This document shows positions 1 through 11,890 of a stretch of DNA of 64,000 bases, in pieces. The notes below the pieces were generated by a model. That model was not told where the DNA came from. It was given only the letters and a program-made list of their open reading frames with translations, and searched no databases. Within the stretch, counting starts at the first letter, position 1. The number at the start of each line of letters is the position of its first letter. Origin of the DNA: Colocasia esculenta (taxonomy: Eukaryota; Streptophyta; Magnoliopsida; Alismatales; Araceae); assembly GCA_014218235.1 (NCBI GenBank), contig CM024758.1, forward strand, positions 75,774,206 through 75,838,205. The letters run 5' to 3'. The position numbers and the translations under genes were made by a program.

Positions 1-2375
1 TTTTCGCTGGAGTCTGGACCAGATGCTTCAGAATGTGATAGTGGGTCCTCGGGACCATCTATCTCCTCGGCATCTTGCTGTTGTTGTTGTTGGAGTTTTG
101 GGTCAGCTGACCCGGCATAGACGCGGATGTATTGGGATACATCCGGTGGAACATCCACCCGCTCTGTAGGCGAGGCTGTGGTGAAGTGGAGGTAGGGTGG
201 TGTCGATAATGGATAGGTTGGCTATTATGGGTGCTAGCGTAGGGGAGAGTGGGATGTAAGAGCGATGGGCTAATGGGTGGCATGACAGAGGTGTTGTAGA
301 GTGGCGAGGTGATGTGGCGATGGTGGGTGTAGTGGAGGTAGCAGTGGTGTAGGAAATAGCCAAAAGATGGCCTACCTCATGATCATCATCGTAGGCCCAA
401 GCGACGGCTGTTGTGGATGGTGGATGACGGGGTTGACTTGAGTGGGTGGAGGAGGTGGTGGAGCAGGTTGGGGGTTCGGAGCGGGCTGGTGCTGCGGCAT
501 AGGATTGCGATTATGATATGATCATTTGCTAGTTGTTTTTGGGTGTTGTAGCTGCTGGTGTTGCTGGTACTACTGCTGGAATGGCTGCTGGAACTACTGG
601 AACTGCTGCTCCTACTGTTGCCTTTTTTTGCTTCTGTTGGTCCCTCAATGTCTGAATTAGCCTCTTCATTTCTGCCCAATCAATTTGTTGTTGCTCATGC
701 AGGTCATATATGATATCCCTGAACTGGAAGCAGTCTGACACAATGTGCCATAGATGACGGTTATACACAGTACTTCATCTAATCCGCTGCCATGTTCTAG
801 TTTGTCTTCTCTGGAGGGAGTGTAAGGCATTAAGAGACATAAGGGCAGGGAAAATGTCGGCTAGATTCTCTGGAAGGGGATGGTATTAAGCTCTTTTGAG
901 TTCATTGGGCTTCCTAGAGCATAGCCATTTGAGGTGGATGGACCTGGTTATATTGGTGTTGGTCTTGTTGGGGGTTCTGAGCTTGAGGAGGTGGTTGCAT
1001 GTTGTTCCATGGCTGCTGAGGTTGTTGATTGAAATGTGACCTACCTATCGGGCCCTGGGGATTGTTGACTGCACCTACTTGCTCGTTGGTTTTGACCCCC
1101 TCAGTGACAGGACCCTGAGGTTTCTTTGGGTAACGAGACTTTGGGGTTTCAAACATAGAATGAATGGGCGAGTCCTTAAGTTGGGTCTGAATGAAATGGT
1201 ATCGGCTGTAAAGTTGGTGCATAGTGGTGATGTCATTCATGGCTAAGATGGCTCGGTAGTTGGTGTGGCATTGGAATTAGCAACTTAACCTTCTCCTCCT
1301 CAGGCATAGGGCAGCGGACCATCGTGGCTAGGGCACACCACCTGTCAGCATAGACTGAGAATTCTTCGTCGGCCTTCATCTTTTTAGCTACTAAATCCAC
1401 AAAAGAATATTCAGGTCAAACCCGATCTTGGAATTGCTGCAGGAACCTCTCTTGAACAATTTGAAAATCCTTGGCTTCCTCAGGGGGTAGAGAGTAGAAC
1501 CATTCGAGGGCCGATCCATCTAGTGACTTCCGAAACAAGTACGCCATGAGGTGGTGTTTGTACTTGTGTGGAGCTGATTCAAACACTAAATCTTTGAGAT
1601 GTACATAGGGGTCGCCTACCCGAGAATATCGTCGGTAGACAGGGAGCTCCGACTGGTTGGGGGAACCCAGAGCTGTTGAAAAGAAGGAAGGGGAATATCG
1701 CGACCTTCCGAGTATCTAATTGTCTTCGGAGGTCATGATGTTCCCTCTTCAAAGACGTCCACTCCGCAAGGAAGTCGGAAGGGGACGTGGCGTGGTGACT
1801 GGGAACGAGGGAGCGGGATTGCTCCAAAGAGTAGGACTACTCACGGGGAACAGAAGCATGTTTGTCCTGATAGAATGAAGAGATTGGAGGGGATTTGGTC
1901 GAACCTCCTGTGTCGGCAGATAGTTGGGCTTAGAAAGGTAATAGCTCTCGGATGAAGTGGTTGATCCACCACAGTGGAGGGGACATGTGGCACAGAAGCA
2001 GCAGGAGCAGAGGAGGCCACCTACTGGGCCGAATTATGAGAGGGTGGAGATGAAGGGCGCTTGCCTTTGGCAGTAGCCATAAATTCCCGAACTTGGTCCG
2101 GCTCAAGTGTGGAAGGAGTTGACTAAATGGGCATGCGGGTCATCTACCCCAGGAGGAGAAGGGGGGCGAGACTGACCATCCACAATGGTAGGGGGCTGGA
2201 TATGCCCCGAGAGGGTGGCCGCAGAAGGTTGGGCCACATCTTCGAGAAGCCCAATGGGCAAAGCATCTCCGATAAGGACATGGAGGTGATCCATACCGAA
2301 CAAAGGATTATGATATAATACAATAGTTTGAGGGGACGGACGCGAGAAACCTAGACAATGACGGATGCACAACAC
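1..2375 (-). pseudogene. Ty3/gypsy gag remnant of element G
   Basis: Gag would form the virus-like particle of the retroelement. Read on the minus strand, the core lies at about 1700-1240: a retrotransposon-gag domain with a GDPYVHLKDLVFE start, then LMAYLFRKSLDGSALEWFYSLP (split here only by me for reading: LMAYLFRKSL, DGSALEWFYSLP), then QERFLQQFQDRV, a stop, and YADRWCALATMVRCPMPEEE. This is the usual Ty3/gypsy gag pattern, perhaps Tat-like. Downstream (1240 to 1) the product becomes rich in Pro and Gln, with a short charged stretch LHEQQQIDWAEMKRLIQ near 660. Upstream (2375-1580) are Pro-rich and N-terminal fragments in shifting frames. No zinc knuckle is visible. Several stops and frameshifts show that it is dead. 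The rest of the element, including pol, lies beyond the left edge. The gag identification is firm; the Tat assignment is a guess. Confidence 0.75.
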
Positions 2376-4541
2376 CTAAACAATTAGGGGAGATGACATA
2401 ACTACCAAACAATTCCTAGACTCTATCACACAAGAATGGACGATAAGATGAGAGATAGTGTACCAAACAAGCACTCAAGTTGACATGATTACCATTAAAA
2501 TTTTATGGTTCGCACTTAACCTTTAATGGATTAATTAATGAACTTACACTAGGTCAAATGGGACCCAAATGGGTAGGAACTCAAGTACTTTGGTGCCACT
2601 AAGGGAGCACACAACTCACGCATAAGATGCCCTGAACTAAGAGTGCAATGGGTACAACCAGCCCGGTAACCGCAACGTGCATACGGCCACGGGGACTTAC
2701 AGAGGCCCTTAGTAGCAGGCCCTGGTCAGCCCATGAGTGCTCGCGAGTGAGAGGGTCTTCACTACCAAGGAGGAAACCTAATCTGCACGAATCAGTAGTG
2801 TATGCATGAGCCTATGCGCACCAAGGTGCATGCAATGTCTACCCTAAACTAACACACAGTGGCTGACAGGTCTCTGCTGAGGTCGCGACGACTAGATCTG
2901 TCGCGACCTTATCGCGACGGAAAGATCGACTGCGCTAATAAAAGAGCACAGAAGCCTATAGCCACACGCAACCAATGGGAAAACAGACTAACCTAAAGTG
3001 CAATACAAACATGGAGGGAAGTAATCAATAGATGAACACTCCCTAGGCAGATAGAAACCAATGCATAGATGGAAAATAGTAACACACAAAGCGTACCTAC
3101 AGTCGCGTCCCCACCGCTAGCGCGACAACTTCGCGGCAGCCTGAGCCATCGTGACAGGACCCGAAAACTAACAATGAAAATAAACGAAAAACCTGAACCC
3201 TAGAAGGATTCTAGCATAAATAAATCCGTGTAATCATGAGAAGACAACATGAAGAAGACAAAGGAGCACTCTCGGACAAGTACAATGGTGAGGGGAGAGG
3301 TGGAACGCATACCTGAAGTCGCATCCGCCTTTATGGACGTGATACAGTCATGACCGCACGATGCGTCGTGTTACTACCCAAGAGGAGAATAACACAGAAA
3401 TACAGGAAAGATCATAACAGGGCTCTACCTAAGCATATAAACATGTCATCATGGCATGCAAACAAGCAAACATCGACGAGGCTAGCAATGAAGGTCCCAC
3501 CGTGATCGCCTAAAGGTGTAATCACAAGGTTGCGCACCCCTCGAGACACACAACATGTTTTAGATGCTTTATTAGCATGGATTAGGAAGTGTGATTTCCA
3601 CATAACAATTTCCTTAGAATACGAATTAAAAAGGCTAACGTGCTAGGAAAAGGGGGTGAGAACGGGCACTTATTAATGTCGCGACAGGTCTCCCCATCGC
3701 AATAGAGCTGTTGTCAGGACGCCCTATCAAGGCGTGTCCTGGCTGTCGCGACGCCCATTGCCGACACGTTCATGGCATGTGCGGGAGGATGTTGGTGGAC
3801 CTTCTTCCTACCCTCCAGCCGGCTAGAGGACAAGAGCTCCTCGTCAACTCTTGCTTAGGTGCCTGCCAAAACAAAGAAAACAATAAAAATAACCCTGTTA
3901 GACCATATTTAAGAGTAGTATCTATCCAAAAATGAAATGAAAAGGGAGAACATGGAGGGAACGAATCTGGGGTGGCTTTTAAACCCCTTGGGTGATACAA
4001 AAACGTGGGAATGAAAAGAAGATGTGTTCCTATCTAAAATAAATAATAAAATGCATGCACGAAGAATAAGAAGAAGAAGGGAAGAAGGAGCCCTAATGGG
4101 GCGACTCCCTGGCCGTGGTGCAGTGTCCTGGGATGATGTAGAAGCCCTAGAAGTCGCCTCCTCAGCCACCAAGCCCCATATGGGAAGAAGTGGCTATAAC
4201 TTGGTGAATAATATGGAGAGAAATGGAAAGGGTGAGCCATGAACTAAGGGTCTGGTCTGGAGGAAATTTGGCAGCACTTTGTCACAAAAATCGGGGCTCC
4301 CCTCCCTCTGAAGAAGAAGGGTCCCTTAAATAAAAAAGAGAGATTATCCTCGTCATTAAGTGATAATTACATAAAATTATGTGATAAAATGACGTAAATC
4401 CAGAGGGAAGAGTCCTAGGAGGGTCCCAAAGTGCCATGGACCCTCAAACTGCGCATGGGGGTTGTGGGAGTTGCTTAGAGATGAAGATAAGGCCCATGGG
4501 GGATAAATAGAAGGTGGTTGCGGAGGCCAGCGCATGGAGAT
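2376..4541 (-). mobile_element. Probable LTR/leader of element G, inner part
   Basis: No reading frame here resembles a protein. The segment lies directly upstream (minus sense) of the G gag and continues at 7611-7991 once solo LTR A is removed. On the minus strand it holds a TATA-like TATTTAAG at 4325-4332, followed by a CT-rich leader (4200-4050), as in LTR promoters. Clusters of TCGCGA palindromes lie on both sides of that site. The inner end of the LTR and the primer-binding site could not be placed, so the boundary with gag is arbitrary. Confidence 0.5.
2881..3770. repeat. TCGCGA palindrome cluster (element G)
   Basis: Irregularly spaced copies of TCGCGA, or TCGCGAC and its complement, occur near 2885-2935, 3100-3130 and 3680-3755. 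Decayed forms such as TCGTGAC and TCATGAC occur between them. Spacing is not periodic, so this is not a tandem satellite. The same motif recurs in the LTRs of B and D. Confidence 0.6.
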
Positions 4542-4797
4542 TGTAAGGCCCTCGAATTGTTTGTCGTTTGATTGTGTGATAAGTCATGTTGTATATATAT
4601 GTATATCATGTATGCGTATGTAGATACTTATGTACAATGTTATCTTGGTATACTACGTAGGCATGTGTATATAATTGTAAATATTGCTTGATTTCATGTT
4701 GTAGTAGTGTGTATATCATATTACATATATGGCATGTAAATATATAGAGTGTAAGCATGGTTTTCTGCATGTTTTTAAACTCTGGCCGAAAGGCCAA

Positions 4798-4890
4798 TTG
4801 ACGTCAACATCGGTGGACATCCATGTGAGTCAACGTCCATATAGTTGGACGCTAACACTTCAGTAGGCGGCCATGGATGTGGACGTCTAG
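4798..4890 (+). promoter_or_regulatory. TGACG/TTGACGTCAA cluster upstream of TATA, LTR A
   Basis: A perfect palindrome TTGACGTCAA (4798-4807) is followed by related GTCAACGTCC, TTGGACGC and GGACGTC words. TGACG is the core bound by TGA-type bZIP factors and TTGAC is the W-box core bound by WRKY factors; that knowledge makes a U3 enhancer role plausible. It lies about 130-220 bp upstream of the TATA box. Confidence 0.5.
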
Positions 4891-5018
4891 CTCTCTGAAA
4901 CTCAGTGCATAGCAGACCCCGAAATTTCGGGGCAAGCTACCTCAACCATTGGGGAGACGTCCCCAACGGCTGTCAAGCCTTCACATCAACCCGTGCATGA
5001 GTTGAGAGGTCTCTCTCC

Positions 5019-5025
5019 TATAAAC
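5019..5025 (+). promoter_or_regulatory. TATA box of LTR A
   Basis: TATAAAC in a CTCTCTCC-rich context, about 480 bp into the LTR. It matches in position the TATATAAC of LTR C (39950-39957). The U3/R boundary is inferred to lie shortly downstream. Confidence 0.5.
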
Positions 5026-5450
5026 AAACCGCTTTTTGCAACCCCAAACCCTCTCTTTGCTCTTTGCAAGGAGAAGGGAGAAACCCTAAGCCCTGTGAGA
5101 AAACATGAGATTTGAGAGCTCAGATCCGGCGATTTGGAGCTTCATCCGGTGATCTACAGCGACTAGAAGCTAGCTTAGACATTGGAGGAGGCTTTCCCGA
5201 CCTCGGATTGGAAGCTACAACACCACAGGCGACGGAGTGAAGGTGTTTCGGAGGCTTCTTGGGACTGCCCAAGGATAGCCATCGCCCATTTTCACCCCTT
5301 TGGAGATTTTACAAGAGGCAAGTAACCCACCCACTTCGTCCATGTATGTGTTTAGGAGGTTTCTATCATTTTTATGAGATTTTATCGTGTCCTGGATTCC
5401 CCCATTCTTCTTGTATTTGGAGCTCGGTCTGTCTTTTTGCACAGATCGGA

Positions 5451-5560
5451 ACTTGACGGCAAGATCAGTTGCCGTCAAGCTCTTCGATTAGCGGCCAACG
5501 ATATTGCCGTTAAGCTCCTTTAACGGCCAGACTATGCCGTTAAGTTCTTCAGGACAGAAC
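5451..5560 (+). repeat. Second GACGGCAA cluster with perfect hairpin, LTR A
   Basis: CTTGACGGCAA (5452-5462) and TTGCCGTCAAG (5469-5479) form a perfect 11-bp inverted repeat around a 6-base loop. GCGGCCAACG, TTGCCGTTAAG and AACGGCC words follow. The cluster lies about 430 bp downstream of the TATA box, so it would be transcribed in the leader RNA. Confidence 0.6.
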
Positions 5561-6417
5561 AATGAGCTGTTCTCTCCTCCTATATGATAAATTTCCGATG
5601 TATTTTCGCATGAGGATATATTCTAAACACTATATGCTATGTAATATGGTTAATGGAATGTGTTTGTGAGATCTTTATACTTTCTGTGATTTATCTAAGT
5701 TGTTAGATTTATGTGAAATGTATGTGAAATGAAGATCATGGGTATGGTAGCTTACTGGTTGCATGATCCATGTGTAATTAGACTTCCATAAAATTTCCAG
5801 ATGATGTAAATGCATGACAGTCCATGTCCCGAAAAATTTGGGAATTTTCCCATGATTATGAAACTTATTATAATTTCTGTATTAGAAAATAGAGAGCATG
5901 CCTAGATTGTTTTAAAACTTCGGAAAATTGCATGTTGTGCAAAAAATTCAGGAAAAAAATTTCCGTGACATTATGATGATAGGTACGGACCTGTGAATGG
6001 TCAAATCGAACATTCATGTTATGTTCCATGATAAATTGAATTATAAATGGCATGAGATTGAATGTTCTAATTTATGTAAATGTAAATGACTCGAAAAAAA
6101 TGAAAATTTGCATGTGTGATCATAAACCTAAAATTTGTCTGTGGATAAATTCTCATGTTATTTGGATAACTGTAGAGTGCTCTATGAAATTTCCATGCGA
6201 AAACGAGTGTTCAACGCATGCTAATATGAACATGGTTGATTATGTATGTTTCAACCTGATTAGTGTAAGGTACTAAATGTTTGATTTCTGTCAATAGTAG
6301 TATCATGAATAGGAAAACAGAGCCATATGTATAAGTGAGAGAATGTGAAGACATGTGTATATCATGTGTAATATGTGTGTAAAAATCGGAATGTGTAACG
6401 TGTAAGAATGTTCCAAG

Positions 6418-6612
6418 TGTGACACTGCTTCCATAGAGGGCTGTGGAACCGTACCATGGAAAAGTCCTCATGGGAAGGTTCAACGTGTTAAGATCCTAAG
6501 GGCATTAGGATGAAATTCTAGAGGTGGACAAGTACCACTGGTTAGGGTGGAGAGTCTTCTCCAGGTCTGCGCAGTCCAAGAGTCGTCATTGTGTTGCCTA
6601 GGTGGCGTCTAT
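6418..6612 (+). other. Conserved LTR island, copy in LTR A
   Basis: Starts at TGACACTGCTTCCATAGAGG, passes CTAGAGGTGGACAAGTACCA and a GGAGA-loop-TCTCC hairpin, and ends near GCCTAGGTGG. The same block is found in F', C (both LTRs), E (both LTRs) and F, far better kept than the AT/TG-rich sequence around it. Confidence 0.6.
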
Positions 6613-7610
6613 GTGTTATGTGTATGTGATGTGTCCTTCAAATGGTGGTTTGGACTATGCGTCACGGCACTAAATTATGAAATGTGAATGTGGATATGTG
6701 TAAATTGTGTAGTGTGAATATGTGTAAACGTGCCACGTGTAAAAAGAGAACTATGTGAACAAGTAAGTGTGTAAACATGTGAAGCCAATGTGTTAGATTG
6801 TGAAATTGTGATCCATGATATGTTAATGTGAAATAATGTTATAACAGCAACCTTAAAGTGTATGAAATGATAGTGTGAATGTGCAAGAATGTGTAGAAAC
6901 CATGATAGGAATGTTCCTTTTATGCATGTGAGAACCCCATGTTAGTTGCTATCATGTTGTAGCTTAATGTGATTGATGAGTAGTAAGCATGTGATAGGAT
7001 AATATTTTGGAATGTCTTAAATCATGTACCATATGTTTTAAATTTTGTAGAAATAACATGATAGGTTGTCTCTTATCATGTTCAAGCATGCTATTATTTT
7101 GCTTCGTGAATTGGAATGTAGAACCTACTGTGATGTATGCATGAATGATGTGTATAGAGTTATTTGCTGAGTCTTTTAGACTCACTCCTTGCTTCGGCGT
7201 ATAGGTTTATTTGGTGACCCGACACCCTTGGAGGAGATAGTGGACAGTGACTCCGAGCGTGGCGAGTAGCCTGGTGGAGTTTACGTTGTGACTTTTGCTT
7301 TCATAGTATGTAATGAGGCATTGTAGTAGAACTATTATGAAATTGTGGGCGAGCTATGTAATTTGCATTTTTTTGCATTTTATTTATGTGGACTTTAGTT
7401 CTCTTAAAATTGTTATTTGAACTTGTATGTTAAATGTGGATGATGAAATGAAATGACAAGTAGTACTTTTACTTCCGCTACTCTGTATATATTTATGAGC
7501 ATCTCAGCCATGTGTACTAGTGTTAGGTAAATGTCCCACTGTGACGAGACTCACTATACCGACGTGGATTGGTATAATCGTATCGGTATAAGGAGGGTTG
7601 TTGCAGAGAT

Positions 7611-7991
7611 CATGTCGCGACGGGTCATACGGGTGCGACAGGGCTTGTCGCGACCGCCATGGTGGTCGCGACCATAAGGGCACGTGCATGGATATACATG
7701 GGCTGTCGCGACAGTGAAAGGGGGTGCGACATGGATAACGCGAAGCCACGACCCGTCCCGTTAACGAAAATTGATTATTCTTGGATTATTGGTCAATTAT
7801 TTAGAAGAATAATCAAATAAAAAGGCATAAGGACTTCTTATAAGATAATTGGACGGGATAATGTGAAAACTGGGCTTTTAATGGGCTCACAACATTGCTA
7901 AAATATGGGCTCAAGATGAGTGACCAACTTGGGGCTCATTAAGATAATAAGAAATATGGTTTAACTTATGGGCCAGAATCGGCTGTCTACA
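7611..7991 (-). mobile_element. Outer end of LTR G
   Basis: Continuation of LTR G after the solo LTR A insertion. On the minus strand it would begin TGTAGACAGCC at 7991. It abuts F' sequence at 7992, so G appears to have inserted into F'. It carries a TCGCGA cluster and several GGCCCA words on the minus strand. No coding potential. Confidence 0.5.
7612..7752. repeat. TCGCGA palindrome cluster, outer LTR G
   Basis: Five TCGCGA sites within about 100 bp (near 7615, 7648, 7665 and 7707 among others), mixed with GTGCGACA and GCCACGAC relatives. With LTR A removed, the cluster would sit a few hundred bp upstream of the minus-strand TATTTAAG at 4325-4332. Confidence 0.6.
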
Positions 7992-8509
7992 AAGTGCTGC
8001 TACTCCTCTCGCTCAGAGTCGCTCCTCACGATGTCCTCCTCTAGCACGGGGACACCTATCTCACCTGTATGTTAAAGCAAGCATGAGTCTTTCAACAAGA
8101 CCAGCAAGCAACCTAAGGCACATCCTTACACATATCACATACATGTAATTCAATTAAACAATAAGAGGAATATATGGCACATGCTTCATGTCAATTTAAC
8201 AAATATCCTGAGTAACCTATAGCATGCTTTCTACGCATAATATGTAACATGATTCATGATTTCAATTTCTATTCATATCATTTCACAATTCTACACAATT
8301 AGATCATGGAATTATGCACATAGTAATTTGCAATCCTAGCATGATGTCTATCATTTTTCACATACTTTTATAACACATATTCACATCTTTTGCTTGTTGT
8401 TTTAACATAAAAAATCTCATTCACATGGTTTCACATCTCATCACATGGTATCACATTCACATAACATTATCACATGTTCACATTGCCCAATTTCACACTT
8501 TAATTGTCG

Positions 8510-8742
8510 TGACACATAGTCCGAACCACTATAAAGATGACACACATATCTGTCACCTAGACAATATAGTGACAAATCTTGGTAACTGCACAGAACCGGG
8601 AGAAGCCCTCCCCATCCTAACCAGTCGTATTTGTCCACCTCTAGGATTTCATCTGATGCCACAGGATATCACATACACAATGAGCCTTCCCATAGGGGTT
8701 TCTATAGTACAACTCCATAGCCTTTTATGGTAGTAGTGTCAA
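8510..8742 (-). other. Conserved LTR island, copy in F'
   Basis: Reverse-complement copy of the island at 6418-6612. On the minus strand it contains EILEVDKYDWLGW-like coding similarity and the hairpin GGGA-GGGCT-TCTCCC. See findings. Confidence 0.6.
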
Positions 8743-9454
8743 TTTCAGGACATGATCACTTTAAACACATTCTCTCACTTAATCACTGGTTTCATTCACG
8801 TACATGTACTATTTAACCCATTCACATGCACCTTAATAAACATACATATCTCAGGTTACAGAACTTAATATGACTATTCACAGTGACAAATAAATATAAC
8901 AGTACCCTAACATGCTGCTAATCACTGAAATTTACATGATTTAAATCAAACATGCTTAACATGGCTTAAATACCCTTGTAAAATACAAACAGTACCTCTC
9001 GATATCAAATCGTATCAAATTTTAACCATAGACTCCATACATGTAGTATGTCATGTGACCCATTTTCCAGATTTTTCTCAATAGTTAAAACTATTTTTAA
9101 CTTTTAAAATATATTTCATGCAAATTTAGCATAATATACACTTAACATGATGGGACAGTAAAACAGTCGGGTCTAATAGGTTTAAAATATGCAAATAGTA
9201 TCTTTAAGATCATGAAAATTCTCTGTAACCATAGAATGCATTCAAATTATTTGTTCTGAATTAAATACTGTCAAAACATACATATTTCACCATAACAAAA
9301 ATTATATTAAATAATATCATGCTAAAAATTTGACAGAACCTCATGATTGACCTAAAGACATACCTGACCAACCATAATTTTATACCATGTACAGACATCA
9401 AGAAGTTTGAAAATTATCACACAGACATGACAAACGATTTCTGTGAAAACAGAA

Positions 9455-9562
9455 GAACTTGGCAGCAAGGGCCTTGCCGTCAACATGGGTTAACCGACAC
9501 ACTCTACAGCCGTCAACTAAGGAACTGGCGGCAACAAGGTTGCTGTCAACCTCCTGTCTGCA
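9455..9562 (-). repeat. GACGGCAA cluster 2 of F'
   Basis: TTGCCGTCAAC, GGTTAACCG, GCCGTCAAC, GGCGGCAAC and TTGCTGTCAACC occur within about 90 bp. This is the counterpart of 5451-5560. Confidence 0.55.
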
Positions 9563-9968
9563 AAAAGTGCAGACCAAACTCAAATAAAGAGAGAATTTGG
9601 GAGTTCCAGGACACGAATTAAAATCTGTAAAAATCCCTAGAACCTAGGGGACATTTCTAGGGATGATACCCCTCAGTTACTTGCCTGGAATAAAATCTTT
9701 AAAGGGTTCAATTTGTAGAAGAAGCCCTCCTCGGCCAAGCCAAAAAGGTGCAGATCTCCAACCCAAATCCAGCCTTCCTATTTGTGCAGAAGGTCTCTTG
9801 GAGTTGGGGAAGATCCTTCAATGCCAGGAGCAGCTCCCATTCGAAGAGGATCGCGAGAAGACAACCTCCCAAACGTCAGATCAAACCGTGCAAAAGACTA
9901 GTTTTTCTCACAACGAACCCTAGCTTTTTCCTCTCATCCAAAGGACCTAACTTGGCTGAAAACTCTAA

Positions 9969-9977
9969 GTTTTATAC
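9969..9977 (-). promoter_or_regulatory. TATA box of LTR F'
   Basis: GTATAAAAC on the minus strand, between the two GACG clusters, matching the layout of LTRs A, C and E. Confidence 0.45.
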
Positions 9978-10129
9978 GGTTAAGAGTCGAGGTTCGCCTC
10001 GGATTAGGTTTACCGACCGTTGGGATTGGGGTTTCCTAATTAGATCTCAGAGAAAACACATCCATTTCAAGTCTGGAACCGCAAACATAACTGGAGAAGT
10101 AAATGGCCACTTTGCTGCCATTAACAGGA

Positions 10130-10242
10130 AGTAGATGTCAGTCGATCTGGACGTCTATATCTCCTAACCATGAAGTCAACGGCACACAGGTTGCCGTCAA
10201 CCTGCTCATAACGTCAAGGGATATTGACGTTAACTAGGATTT
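10130..10242 (-). promoter_or_regulatory. GACG cluster 1 of F', upstream of TATA
   Basis: Words such as GACGTC, GTCAACGGC, TTGCCGTCAACC, AACGTCAAGG and TTGACGTTAAC fall within about 100 bp, upstream of the minus-strand TATA box. TGACG and TTGAC cores are bound by bZIP and WRKY factors in plants; binding here is inferred. Confidence 0.5.
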
Positions 10243-10373
10243 CGGGCAGAACTCTAATACATCAGACAAGCACACATGCACAGAAATAAATAAACATACT
10301 ATGTACATAAAATAAGTAGATATATACACAGAACTACATAAACATAATATGACACAAATTCGAGGGCCTTACA

Positions 10374-11885
10374 GTGAGATTCGATGTTTACTGTCTATCA
10401 TGTTTAAAGTGAAATATCTTGCTAGATGCATGAGATCTGTGTTAAATGTTAAAAAATAGTTTAATTGTCATGAAAATTCTGAAAAAATTAACTCTATGAA
10501 TATTTCATGCATAGAGTCTATAGTTTAAATTTGGGGGCCGTTCTAATATCTATAAGTACTGTTTGTAATTATTAGGGTATTAAAGAGTATATTAAGCATG
10601 ATTGTTTAAGAAAATATATTTTCAGTGATTAGCAACATGTTTAGGTACTGGTATGCATGATTTGATATGTTAGACAGTCATGATAGGTTTTATAAATGAA
10701 GTATATGTGTTTGAATGGTATGCATGTGAATGGACAAATAGTGCATGTAAAATGATGTAAATCATGTGAATAAATGAAATAATGTGAATAAGTGGAATGT
10801 GTGCCGAAATTGACACTGCTACCATAGAACGCTGTGGAGACATACTATACAAAAATCCCTATGGGAAGGCTCAATGTGTATGTCATCCTGTGGGCATCAA
10901 GACGAAATCCTGGAGGTGGACAAGTTACACTGGTTAGTGGTGGAGAGGGCTTCTCCTGGTTATGCGAAGTTACCAAGATTTGTCACTATAATGCCTAGGT
11001 AATGGGTATGTGTTATGTGTTATGTGTGTCCTTCTTATGGTGGTTCAGATTATATGTCACAGCAAAAGAAAGATAATGTGTAAAGATGTGAATTGTGTGT
11101 GAATGCATAAAGCGTTATGTGAAAGAGATGTGCAAATGTGTTACAATGTGAATCAATGTGAACTCATGTGATTATGATTTATTTATGTTAAAACAGCAAG
11201 AAAAATTTATGATTATGTGATATGAAAGCATGCAAAAAGTGATAGATATCATACTAGGTTTGTTAGTAACCATGTGCTTAATTCCATGATCAAGTTATGT
11301 AGAAAAATGTTGTGAATGAGTTGTATTTGATGACGTGTTTAAAATTAAAGACCATGTGTAGAAAGTATGTTATAAGTTATTCATTTGTACTTGTTGTTAT
11401 GACATGAACCATGTGCAAAACTTCTCATATTGTTTAAAAGAATAGCATGAATGTGATATGTGTATGGATGTGCCAATGGGTTACTTGCTGAGTCTTGTGA
11501 AGACTATACTTGCTTTAACATACAGGTGAGACTGGTGTCCCCGTGCTGGAGGAGGACATTGTGAGGAGCGACTCTGAGCGAGAGGAGTAGCAAAGCTTGT
11601 GGAGGACTATTTGTTAGCTTGTACTTTTTTTACTAGTATGTGGACAATGATGTTATATAAACTTGTATAATTATGGAATTGGTTTATTATCATACTACTA
11701 TATAGTGTGGAATGTGTGAATGATGATGATGGAATAAGATTATCTTTCATTTCTGCTATACTTCTTTTGTCATTTATGTACATCTCTACCTACTGTGTTG
11801 TATTGGGTACATGTCTCACTGTGACGACACACTTTATATCGATGTGGATTGGTATAATCGTACCGGTATAATGAGGTTCATTACA
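10374..11885 (+). mobile_element. 5' LTR of chromovirus C, truncated
   Basis: From about 10375 it matches LTR C from 40752 onward and ends ...GAGGTTCATTACA at 11885, next to a primer-binding site. The first 1.1 kb of the LTR, with its promoter, is missing: the sequence starts abruptly at the outer end of F'. The conserved island is at about 10806-11005. This copy therefore probably cannot drive transcription. Confidence 0.8.
10806..11005 (+). other. Conserved LTR island, copy in C 5' LTR
   Basis: TGACACTGCTACCATAGAACG through CTGGAGGTGGACAAG, the GGAGA-GGGCT-TCTCC hairpin and TGCCTAGGTAATGGG. Collinear with 41187-41387. Confidence 0.6.
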
Positions 11886-11890
11886 GAGAT

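Larger units (their letters stand above)
4542..7605 (+). mobile_element. Solo LTR (A) of a chromovirus
   Basis: Starts TGTAAGGCCC and ends GTTGTTGCA. It is homologous along its length to the 3' LTR of element C (39626-42248) and, inverted, to F' (7992-10373). No internal sequence or primer-binding site follows. It is flanked by GAGAT on both sides (4537-4541 and 7606-7610), consistent with a 5-bp target-site duplication and hence a solo LTR left by LTR-LTR recombination. Caution: the internal region of this family also begins with GAGA(T), so the duplication alone is weaker proof than usual. The sequence on both sides belongs to LTR G. At 3064 bp it is longer than the C copy (2623 bp). Confidence 0.8.
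7992..10373 (-). mobile_element. Truncated chromovirus LTR F', minus orientation
   Basis: Its right end reads ...AAATTCGAGGGCCTTACA, the reverse complement of the TGTAAGGCCC start of LTRs A and C. Going left it follows the LTR in reverse: GACGGCAA cluster 1 (about 10240-10130), a minus TATA box GTATAAAAC (9969-9977), GACGGCAA cluster 2 (9560-9455), the conserved island (8740-8510), and the stretch around the CCGTGCTAGAGG-type motif near 8050. It stops at 7992 where LTR G begins, so the last few hundred bp (minus sense) are missing. No coding function; open frames in it are shadows. Confidence 0.8.

Noticed and set aside
6600..6900. Telomere-like or microsatellite array (TGTGAA/ATGTGTAA words)
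   Set aside because: No fixed unit; TG-rich cryptic simplicity shared by all LTRs of this family.
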